DNA of 5,354 bases from Deltaproteobacteria bacterium (GTDB lineage: Bacteria; Desulfobacterota; Desulfarculia; Adiutricales; Adiutricaceae), in the NCBI GenBank assembly GCA_031267005.1, contig JAIRZX010000653.1:1-5354 (forward strand), read 5' to 3'. The notes under the pieces were generated by a model. The model was not told where the DNA came from. It saw nothing but the letters and a program-made list of their open reading frames with translations, and searched no databases. Of the stretch, positions 1-5,223 are shown one piece after another (within the stretch, counting starts at the first letter, position 1; the number at the start of each line of letters is the position of its first letter). The position numbers and the translations under genes are program-made.

Positions 1-240
1 TGGTTCGAGTTTTGCTAATTTTAAGCCAAATTCACTCCAAACAATGGGGGGCGCCTCATAACTTCACAGCCGGACAAGGTTTTTCCGGCGAGACTGAGTT
101 CACGCCTCCCCGTAACCTCATAATCCTGGAAATGCATCAGACAGCCGTTTGGCGTCGTTTTGAACGTCGCCGCAGCCCTGTTGAAACTGTGGCGAAATAG
201 TTCGTCTGTTTGGCAACTCAAATGCCAATCTAAAAATTTT
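1..240. other. Left-end non-genic region with short overlapping open frames
   Basis: This stretch is open on both strands (62 codons, 12-200 +; 66 codons, 21-221 minus), but neither peptide resembles a family I recognise and neither has a clear ribosome-binding site. A stem-loop, GCCGGA (69-74) with TCCGGC (84-89) around a 9-base loop, lies inside. Base composition is intermediate between the AT-rich island to the right and the GC-rich genes. It may be an intergenic repeat or a gene remnant. I cannot decide from one copy. Confidence 0.35.
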
Positions 241-486
241 ATGTATCGCCGATGAGTAATTGCCTTGGATTACAAAATATATGAAGAGTTAATGGGAAAG
301 TAGTTGTTAATGACAAATCCTCCAAATAATGATGTGCTTCATGATTGGCAAAAATAATATCATGATTTGTTGGATAACATATGGCATTGAAATAGTTTGC
401 ATATCGCGAATTATTTGACGGGAGTATTTTTAACCGGGATAATCCCAACGGTTGATTTCGTTTCCCCTTGACGAAAAATTTTTTTT
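220..486. other. AT-rich island
   Basis: About one third of the bases here are G or C, against roughly two thirds or more in the two genes. All frames are interrupted except a 69-codon minus-strand frame (239-448) with a TTG start and no recognisable family. The island carries a promoter-like element at 415-443, an 8-base direct repeat TCATGATT at 339-346 and 360-367 (21 bases apart), and an A5T8 tract at 474-486. It may be a regulatory region or acquired DNA. Confidence 0.6.
415..443 (+). promoter_or_regulatory. Candidate sigma70 promoter in the AT-rich island
   Basis: TTGACG (415-420, 5/6 to consensus), a 17-base spacer and GATAAT (438-443, 5/6) form a strong promoter match pointing right. 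The -10 lies inside the palindrome GGGATAATCCC (436-446), which could be an operator. A second TTGACG occurs at 468-473 but has no acceptable -10 at the right distance. No convincing gene follows on the + strand before the converging ankyrin transcript, so its product, if any, would be a short RNA. Confidence 0.45.
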
Positions 487-542
487 GCGGCTGGGTAGCG
501 ACAATGCCTCAAACCGCTCCCTGGTGTGACAGTCCGCGACCA

Positions 543-588
543 GGCATGCCCTATCCGGAAGCACGGGCATGCCCTTTCCGGAAGCACG
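543..588. repeat. Two-copy 23-bp tandem repeat
   Basis: Positions 543-565 and 566-588 are tandem copies that differ at one base (A553 against T576). Each copy contains two palindromes, GGCATGCC and TCCGGA. A period of 23 is not a multiple of three, so the repeat is not a protein repeat. Confidence 0.9.
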
Positions 589-689
589 GTTTGCGCGAAC
601 TCGGTGCCGTTAGCAAAATAACTGTCTGAAAAGAACGCGACTCAAATGACTCAACGGACGTTCGCAAATGCCTCGGCGCATGTTTTCCC

Positions 690-735
690 CTTCCGGCAAG
701 CCGTAATGCCTTGCCTTTCCGGAACTTACCGGAAG
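690..735. repeat. Cluster of CCGG-centred inverted repeats
   Basis: CTTCCGG (690-696) can pair with CCGGAAG (729-735). Between them lie GGCAAG (695-700) with CTTGCC (710-715), and the palindrome TTCCGGAA (717-724). These share the TCCGGA core with the tandem repeat at 543-588. No T-tract follows, so this is not an obvious terminator. The role is unknown. Confidence 0.5.
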
Positions 736-802
736 ACTGCCGGGCCAGGGCCGGTTTTCGCTTGAATCGGCGTCGGACGAGGCCGCGCGGGGCTGAGGAC
801 GG

Positions 803-844
803 AAAAACAAAACCCCGCTCCCGGCTGATCCGGGAGCGGGGTTT
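803..844 (-). terminator. Intrinsic terminator of the ankyrin gene
   Basis: A perfect 15-bp inverted repeat (810-824 and 830-844, core ACCCCGCTCCCGG) with a 5-base loop is followed on the minus strand by TGTTTTTCC. It starts about 59 bases after the ankyrin stop codon. In the + direction the stem is followed by GAGGG rather than a T-tract, so it should act only, or mainly, on minus-strand transcripts. Confidence 0.93.
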
Positions 845-902
845 GAGGGTTTAGGGCCTGCCCGTAAAACCTCGGGGGCCTGGGGCTTCAGGGGTCAAGG
901 GC

Positions 903-2408
903 TCAAGGGGCGGGAGGGGCGTCGCTGGGAGGCGGGAGCTCCACCGCGCCGGACGCGGGCGGAGGCGTGGCCCCAGTGCCGGAGGTCTTGCCGGAGATCC
1001 GGTCGCGCCATTCCGATATTATGCGGGCCGCGTCCGGGACGGGGTTCTCCATGGCGGCGGCAAGGGCGTCCCTGCCGCGGGAGTCCTTCTGGAAGGGGTC
1101 GGAACCGGCCCCAAGGAGCGTCAGGAGCACCCTGGGCTCGGGGTTCAGCCAGGCCGCGAGCATCAAGGCCGTCCTTCCCTCGCCGTCCACCGCGTTGGGG
1201 TCGGCGCCCTGTATGATCAGGTAACGGGCGACTTGCGGGAAGGGGTTTCCGGCGGCGGCCATGAGAGGCGTGAGCCCCCCCTTGTTGGTGGAGTTCACGT
1301 CCGCGCCGAGCTTTAAGAGCTCCCCTATGACGGAGGGGTTGGGGTTGGAGAAGGACGCGGTGAAAAGCGCCGAGGTGTCCGCCGAGTCTTTCACGTTCCA
1401 GGCGGCCCCGGCGCGGAGCAGGGTCGATATTACTTCCGGGTTGGGGTTCTGGCAGGCGGCCATGAGGGCCGTCTCGCCACGTCCGTTTTTGGCCTCCAGA
1501 GACGCCCCGGCCTTGAGGAGCGCCGAGGCGACCTCGGGGTTCGGGTTATAGTGGGCGGCCAGCATGAGGGGGGTGTCTCCCGACGCGTTGGGAAGGTCCA
1601 CTTTGGCCCCGGCCTTTGCCAGCAGGGGTATCACGGCTGGCGCGGCCGCGAATCTCGCGGCCTGGGCCATGGGCGTCATGCCGTCCTTGTCCTGGGAGTC
1701 GGGCGGGGCTCCCGCGTCCAGGAGGGTCTTGGCCACCGCCGGGTTGGCGTTGTAGGAGGATGCCAGGCTCAAGGCGCTCCCGCCGTTGGAGTCCCTGGAG
1801 TCGGGGGGCAGCCCGAAATTCATGAGCGCCTCGGCGGTGAGGGGCTGGGGGTTGAAGGCGGCGGCGAACATGAGGGCGTTAAACCCGAACTTCGGTTCCG
1901 TGGCGTTGCGGTCCGCCCCGTTCCGGATAAGCACCGATATCACCCCGGGGTCAGGGTTCGCGGCTGCCGCGGCCATGAGCACCGTCATTCCGTCCGCGTC
2001 TTTGTAGTTCACGTCCCCGCCGTGTTGGGACACGGCGCACGAACGGGCCACGGTGCCCGCCTTGCGGCAGAATTCCAGCCACTCGGGACCGGTAGCCGCC
2101 GGAGGGGGGGGCCCTTCGGCCGAGGGGGATCCGGCCTGCGGCCCGCCCCCCGCCTGCGGGGTCTCGGCGGGCGCCGGGGAAGCCGCGCCTTGGCCGTCCG
2201 GAGGGGCGGCGGAGGCCGGGGCGGAAGGGTCGGGAGAGGCGGGAGAGCCCTGCGCGGCGGGCGCGGGATCGGCGGGGGGGGGGGAGGGGGCTTCCTGGGC
2301 CGCGGCCACAGCCGGGTCCAAGACGGCCAGGAGGAGGAGCGCCGCAAGGGCCGCCGGGGCGGCGAGGCAGGTCCCGGGCGCTACGTTCTTTCGGGTTGGG
2401 CGTGTCAT
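903..2408 (-). CDS. Exported ankyrin-repeat protein with Pro/Ala-rich linker
   Basis: The 501-residue product starts with a Sec-type signal peptide: a basic n-region (MTRPTRKNV), a hydrophobic core at about 14-30 and a c-region DPAVAAAQ, with likely cleavage after A35 or A37. Cys14 is not in a lipobox. Residues 39-107 are a Pro/Ala/Ser/Gly low-complexity linker. Residues about 131-470 hold nine to ten ankyrin repeats of about 33-36 residues, approximated by GxTxLMxAAxxNPxPxVIxxLLxAGA, where NP-x-P replaces the usual GHxEVV turn. Residues 474-501 are a Pro-rich tail. C114 and C124 could form a disulfide. Ankyrin domains bind proteins, so a binding role in the periplasm or at the cell surface is inferred; the partner is unknown and no catalytic domain is visible. 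The ATG at 2408 is the only start in this frame that keeps the signal peptide. The gene lies 205 bp downstream of glgC on the same strand, and an intrinsic terminator follows. A C11 tract encodes P43-P45. Confidence 0.93.
   Translation of the reverse strand: MTRPTRKNVAPGTCLAAPAALAALLLLAVLDPAVAAAQEAPSPPPADPAPAAQGSPASPDPSAPASAAPPDGQGAASPAPAETPQAGGGPQAGSPSAEGPPPPAATGPEWLEFCRKAGTVARSCAVSQHGGDVNYKDADGMTVLMAAAAANPDPGVISVLIRNGADRNATEPKFGFNALMFAAAFNPQPLTAEALMNFGLPPDSRDSNGGSALSLASSYNANPAVAKTLLDAGAPPDSQDKDGMTPMAQAARFAAAPAVIPLLAKAGAKVDLPNASGDTPLMLAAHYNPNPEVASALLKAGASLEAKNGRGETALMAACQNPNPEVISTLLRAGAAWNVKDSADTSALFTASFSNPNPSVIGELLKLGADVNSTNKGGLTPLMAAAGNPFPQVARYLIIQGADPNAVDGEGRTALMLAAWLNPEPRVLLTLLGAGSDPFQKDSRGRDALAAAMENPVPDAARIISEWRDRISGKTSGTGATPPPASGAVELPPPSDAPPAP
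2274..2290 (-). repeat. Interrupted poly-C tract (C5-T-C11) in the ankyrin coding region
   Basis: On the coding (minus) strand the codons for residues 40-45 form CCCCC-T-CCCCCCCCCCC. The uninterrupted run of 11 (2274-2284) covers the end of Ser42 and Pro43-Pro45, right behind the signal peptide. It is the longest homopolymer in the window. Runs of this length are prone to slipped-strand length change. Loss of one C would switch reading into the frame that ends at 2009. Confidence 0.85.
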
Positions 2409-2613
2409 TTTTAGCGTGGCGCCGGGGGGGGCGGACCTCCTTTTCAGGATGGAAAGCCCCGCAGGCCTTGGGTCCCGGCCGCTCGTCGCGTCCGGGAACG
2501 GGCCTGAGGGGCCTTCAGTCTGGCTTAAGGCTGGCCCCCGCCTCTTGCGATGCGCCTCGGGGGGGCTCAGGGGCGCGGCGGGTTTGGCGCAGTGTCCTTC
2601 TCGGGAGGTAATC
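2409..2613 (-). other. Gap between glgC and the ankyrin gene
   Basis: This 205-bp GC-rich gap shows no clear sigma70 promoter and no stem with a T-tract. A weak pairing of GCCCCC with GGGGGC across a 20-odd-base loop (about 2534-2566) lacks the U-run of an intrinsic terminator. The right part carries the distant Shine-Dalgarno sequence of the ankyrin gene. Read-through from glgC is therefore possible. Confidence 0.5.
2435..2442 (-). promoter_or_regulatory. Consensus Shine-Dalgarno sequence, unusually distant from the ankyrin start
   Basis: The minus strand reads AAGGAGGT here, a near-perfect anti-16S match, but 26 bases separate it from the ATG at 2408. No ATG, GTG or TTG lies at the usual 5-10 base spacing. 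The spacer contains a run of eight C (2424-2431), a GGCGCC palindrome and AAAA just before the ATG. Either the spacer folds, or the site belongs to another start, or an insertion has lengthened the gap. Confidence 0.5.
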
Positions 2614-3885
2614 CTACTCGAAATCCTTCTTCGTCGCCACCACTATGCCGCGCGGGGTGACCGCGAAGCGCTTGCGGTCGTCCTTGGGGTTGTAGCCAAT
2701 CTCCGTGCGGGCGGGGATCTTGGCATCGTCGGAGATGATGGCCTTCTTGATCTTGCAGAAGCGACCGATGTCGACGTTCTCCATTATCACCGACTCGTCC
2801 ACCTCGGCCCCGCGGTGCACGTTAACGTTGTAGGAGAGGATGCTGTTGCGGACCGTGCCGCCGCCTATCACCGAGCCGTGGGACACCAGCGAGTCCTGGG
2901 CGATGCCGTGCAGGAGGCCTCCCCCCTGGTCCTGGACGGAGAGGGTCTTCACCGGCGCGAACTGGCGCGGGGTGGTGCGGATGGGCCAGCGCACCCCGTA
3001 GAGGTTGAAGAAGGGGGTAAGCCCCGTCAGATCCATGTTGGCGTTCCAGTAGGCGTCGAGGTTCCCCACGTCGCGCCAATAGCCGGAGTCCGGGCCCACC
3101 TCGACGGGGGCGGCCGCCCTGGAGCCTTCGGAGTCGGTGAAGAAGACCACCTCCTCTATCTTGTTCTCGCGCCTGTACGGGTAGGCGAAAACCTTGTGGG
3201 TGGCCAGGATCTGCGGCAGGATGTCCTTCCCGAAGTCCGGCTTCTCGTCGGTCTTCAAGAGATCTATGAGCACTTCGGCCGAGAAGAGGTAGATGCCCAT
3301 GGAGGCCAGGCACTGGTCCGGATTGCCGGGTATGGTGGCGGGGTTCTTGGGCTTCTCCTGGAAGCCCGTCACCCGGAAGTCCCCGTCCACCTGGAGGACC
3401 CCGTACTCCTTGGCCTGGTCCTTGGAAGTCTCGATTACGGCCAGGGTCACGTCCGCGTTCTGGGCCTCGTGGTAGCGCTTGAAGCGGGCGTAGTCCATCT
3501 TGTAGACGTGGTCCGCCGAAAGGATGAGGAGGTGGGAGGGCTTCTCGGCCTCGATCATCTCGAGGTTCTGCCGGATGGAGTCCGCGGTCCCCTGGTACCA
3601 TTTGTCCCCCTTCATCATCTGGGGGGGCACTATCCTCATGAAGTGGCCCAGGCTCGGGGAGAAGAAGTTCCAGCCCGTCTCGAGGTGCTGGATGAGGGTC
3701 TGGCTCTTGTACTGCGGCAACACTAGGATCTTGTAGACCTCGGAGTTGATGCAGTTGGAGAGGGTGAGATCCGCCAGGAGGTATATCCCCCCGAAGGGGA
3801 TGGAGGGCTTGGAGCGGGACTGGGTGAGCGGCATGAGCCTCTCGCCTTTTCCTCCGGCCATGATAAGCGCGATGACGTTCTTCAT
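2614..3885 (-). CDS. glgC: Glucose-1-phosphate adenylyltransferase (ADP-glucose pyrophosphorylase)
   Basis: This cytoplasmic enzyme makes ADP-glucose and pyrophosphate from ATP and glucose-1-phosphate, the committed step of bacterial glycogen synthesis. The 423-residue product has the nucleotidyltransferase loop MAGGKGERL (9-17), SKPSIPFGG (25-33), WYQGTADSIRQN (96-107), LSADHVYKMDY (122-132, D125 aligning with the E. coli catalytic Asp142), FQEKP (175-179, K178 aligning with glucose-1-phosphate-binding Lys195) and GYWRDVGNLDAYW (268-280). A left-handed beta-helix region covers about 330-400, and the protein ends in a typical DDRKRF...GIVVAT tail. Length is normal for the family. I chose the ATG at 3885 because many homologues begin directly at MKNVxAxIxAGG and because an AAAGGCGG lies 13 bases upstream. 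An in-frame ATG at 3942 would add 19 residues, as E. coli GlgC has, but has no visible ribosome-binding site. The segment 31-40 reads FGGIYLLADL rather than the common FGGKYRIIDF, which may affect allosteric control. Confidence 0.96.
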   Translation of the reverse strand: MKNVIALIMAGGKGERLMPLTQSRSKPSIPFGGIYLLADLTLSNCINSEVYKILVLPQYKSQTLIQHLETGWNFFSPSLGHFMRIVPPQMMKGDKWYQGTADSIRQNLEMIEAEKPSHLLILSADHVYKMDYARFKRYHEAQNADVTLAVIETSKDQAKEYGVLQVDGDFRVTGFQEKPKNPATIPGNPDQCLASMGIYLFSAEVLIDLLKTDEKPDFGKDILPQILATHKVFAYPYRRENKIEEVVFFTDSEGSRAAAPVEVGPDSGYWRDVGNLDAYWNANMDLTGLTPFFNLYGVRWPIRTTPRQFAPVKTLSVQDQGGGLLHGIAQDSLVSHGSVIGGGTVRNSILSYNVNVHRGAEVDESVIMENVDIGRFCKIKKAIISDDAKIPARTEIGYNPKDDRKRFAVTPRGIVVATKKDFE

Positions 3886-3981
3886 GATTTCTGGATTGCC
3901 GCCTTTCCGGTTAGGACGCGTGAGATCCGTCAGGGAAGCCATAATCCGATTGTGATGTGCTTAGCGAAGATGTCTTCAAAA

Positions 3982-4010
3982 ATGATATCACACGAGCTGC
4001 ACCCGGGCAA
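3982..4010 (-). promoter_or_regulatory. Candidate sigma70 promoter of glgC (extended -10)
   Basis: On the minus strand, TTGCCC (4005-4010, 4/6 matches to TTGACA) is followed after exactly 17 bases by TATCAT (3982-3987, 5/6 matches to TATAAT). The bases TGA directly before the -10 make a TGnTATAAT-type extended -10. Transcription would start near 3975, giving a leader of about 90 bases to the ATG at 3885, or about 33 bases to the alternative ATG at 3942. The assignment rests on motif match and position only. Confidence 0.55.
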
Positions 4011-4555
4011 GGAGCGTTCCGTTGCTTTGCTAGACGCCCTCTCCGGGCTACCCCCTCCCACTCCCCAACGGCGGGCGCGGGTCGGACAGGCGAATTAGTG
4101 GGGTTTTCCTTTTCGGCTGGGCTGGGCTGGGCGGCATCGGTCTGCGGGAGGCCTGCCCTGGCGCCGGGTCGGGAAGGCCGCTCTCGGGACTCGGCCATGC
4201 GGCTGGGGCGGCCGGTCCGCGCAGAGGGCATGGCCGGGCGGGTGGGCATTCAGGCCGGGCGAAGGGCATGGACTGGAGGCCGGGGCGGGCTGACCGGACA
4301 ACCCCGAGAAAGGACACGTTATATCACTTAACTCTAACGGCGGGCTTTTGGAGGCTCTGCCTAAACCCCCTCTTGGCAGGCAGCCTGTTGGAAAGCCGGT
4401 TTTCACCGTCCGGAGGCATAACCAGGTCCATTTTCTGCGGAATTGTCCCGAATCAAGCTTCTGGGCGGTCAGCGGCAAAAGCTCAATTTATGGCATTCCG
4501 CAAGTCAGCTGAACGCAATATCTGGCGGGGGAGGGCGAAATCGCCCTAAACGCAA
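4011..4555. other. Non-coding region upstream of glgC
   Basis: Open frames here give Arg/Pro/Gly-rich or otherwise implausible peptides, and none has a good start signal. Visible sequence structure is limited to G-rich runs at 4100-4134, three degenerate GGGCAT-containing units at 4226-4287, the short stem-loop 4532-4547 (AGGGCGA with TCGCCCT), and the direct repeat AACGCAAT at about 4512 and 4549 flanking that stem-loop. Confidence 0.5.
4226..4287. repeat. Three degenerate 18-20-bp G-rich units
   Basis: GGGCAT occurs at 4226, 4244 and 4264. Each copy is followed, after 0 to 8 bases, by GGCCGGGCG or GGCCGGGGCG (4232, 4253, 4278). The spacing of 18 then 20 bases suggests a decayed short tandem repeat. 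No function is visible. Confidence 0.5.
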
Positions 4556-4584
4556 TTGATTTGCTTCAAGCTGCTTGGTAGAAT
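4556..4584 (+). promoter_or_regulatory. Candidate sigma70 promoter facing the right-end structured region
   Basis: TTGATT (4556-4561, 4/6 to consensus), a 17-base spacer and TAGAAT (4579-4584, 5/6) point right, in a locally AT-richer patch. A start near 4591 would transcribe the stem-loops at 4633-4767 and end at the terminator-like stem at 5004-5027. No convincing coding frame follows. Confidence 0.45.
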
Positions 4585-4632
4585 CAAAAAGACGCCTGGG
4601 GGCACCTCTTCCCGGCCCGTGGCCGCCGCTTG

Positions 4633-4671
4633 AGGGCTGAAAGGCTACCGATTCGGGCCGGCGTCAGCCCT
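4633..4671 (+). other. Stem-loop, 8-bp perfect stem
   Basis: AGGGCTGA (4633-4640) is the exact reverse complement of TCAGCCCT (4664-4671). The 23-base loop holds a nested CCG-ATT-CGG hairpin. There is no T-tract on either side. It sits about 40 bases after the predicted start from the promoter at 4556-4584. Confidence 0.5.
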
Positions 4672-4683
4672 GTCCTGGGCGCT

Positions 4684-4698
4684 CGGGGGGGACCCCCG
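4684..4698 (+). other. Short GC stem-loop
   Basis: CGGGGG (4684-4689) pairs with CCCCCG (4693-4698) around a 3-base loop. It follows the previous stem-loop by 12 bases. The downstream TTTCCCTTTT begins 7 bases later, too distant and interrupted for a typical terminator. Confidence 0.45.
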
Positions 4699-4733
4699 CC
4701 GACGTTTCCCTTTTAAGGCTCGTTGCGCCTGAG

Positions 4734-4767
4734 CTTGGCGGGCTGCCGGATACGGCAAGCCGCCGGG
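4734..4767 (+). other. Long imperfect stem-loop
   Basis: GGCGGGCTGCCG (4737-4748) and CGGCAAGCCGCC (4753-4764) pair at 10 of 12 positions around a GATA loop, with a 2-base internal mismatch. C4734-G4767 and two G-U pairs can extend the stem. No T-tract follows in either direction. Confidence 0.5.
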
Positions 4768-5003
4768 AAAATGCCGGGGCGCGGAGATCCGCCAGGATCC
4801 CCGGTTCGGGATCGCTTTAAGCCCAAGGTTCGGCATGCCCGGTTCGACGCGTCTTGCCCGTCCGGGATATTCAGAACCGTATTCAGGGGGCCGCGGCCGC
4901 CGGGACCGCGCTCGAAGCCGTTTGACACCGGATTCGGGCGTGAACCCGCCCGACAAACGAACAGACATGCGCTTTCCCCCCGCGCAGGACCAGTTGAGGT
5001 CGG

Positions 5004-5027
5004 GCCGCCGAGGCGGCGGCTTGTTTT
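5004..5027 (+). terminator. Terminator-like stem-loop
   Basis: GCCGCC (5004-5009), loop GAGGC, and GGCGGC (5015-5020) are followed at once by TTGTTTT. This fits a short intrinsic terminator for + strand transcription. The stem is only 6 bp and the T-tract is interrupted by one G, so efficiency is uncertain. An alternative pairing uses GGCGGC at 5012-5017 with a tight loop. Confidence 0.4.
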
Positions 5028-5060
5028 GCCGGGGACGGGGCGGCACAGCCCGGTGCCTAT

Positions 5061-5223
5061 AAAGCCCCAAAATGGCCCAAAAGGCTCGAAAAGGTTCAAA
5101 AGGCCCTAAAGGTCCCAAGGACCAAAAGGGTTCGAAAAGATCCAAAATGCTCGAAAAGGCCCCGAAAGTCCCAAAAGGCTCGGAAAGGCCATAAAAGCCT
5201 TAAAAGTCTTAAAAGCCAGAAGA
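5061..5223. repeat. Degenerate 9-10-bp A-tract array
   Basis: About 17 units follow the pattern AAAA + GGYYCB or a variant (examples AAAAGGCTCG, AAAAGGTTC, AAAAGTCTT). Runs of A start at 5061, 5069, 5079, 5089, 5098, 5108, 5117, 5124, 5135, 5144, 5154, 5165, 5173, 5184, 5193, 5202 and 5211, a mean spacing close to 9.5 bases. The array passes directly into the regular 19-bp repeat. A-tracts spaced near one helical turn can bend DNA. Confidence 0.88.

Noticed and set aside
1..30. TGGTTCGAG followed by CCA, resembling a tRNA T-arm and 3' end
   Set aside because: The bases around the loop cannot form a 5-bp T-stem, and the distance to CCA is wrong.
239..448. 69-codon minus-strand frame in the AT-rich island
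   Set aside because: It starts at TTG with a poorly spaced purine stretch, has no recognisable family and no nearby promoter. It is unusual to find an open frame this long in AT-rich DNA, so it remains a weak possibility.
456..486. TTTCGT/ACGAAA hairpin followed by T8 as a + strand terminator
   Set aside because: The 6-bp stem has only two G-C pairs and would end a transcript about 36 bases after the promoter at 415-443. It is too weak to call.
504..629. 41-codon + strand frame (MPQTAPWCDS...) after the promoter at 415-443
   Set aside because: No ribosome-binding site, and it runs through the 23-bp repeat, whose two copies fall in different frames, so the peptide is not conserved between copies.
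610..810. 66-codon minus-strand frame
   Set aside because: It overlaps the CCGG inverted repeats, begins at the terminator tail and gives no recognisable protein.
1551..2414. 287-codon + strand frame with Gly/Arg-rich peptide
   Set aside because: It is the antisense shadow of the ankyrin repeats and linker; the glycine runs come from the poly-C proline codons.
2053..3726. Very long + strand open frame (557 codons) antisense to both genes
   Set aside because: It lies opposite glgC and the ankyrin linker and crosses their gap. GC-rich third positions remove stops on the antisense strand. Its Val/Gly/His/Arg-rich peptide has no family features, while the minus strand encodes an unmistakable GlgC.
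3911..4249. 112-codon minus-strand frame overlapping the glgC start
   Set aside because: The Arg/Pro/Ala-rich peptide is not protein-like, and the frame runs through the predicted glgC promoter and leader.
4645..5145. 166-codon minus-strand and 128-codon + strand frames over the right-end region
   Set aside because: The minus frame begins inside the A-tract array, giving an F/E/P-rich low-complexity start, and continues as Arg/Pro-rich sequence. Both strands are open because of composition, and neither has a ribosome-binding site.
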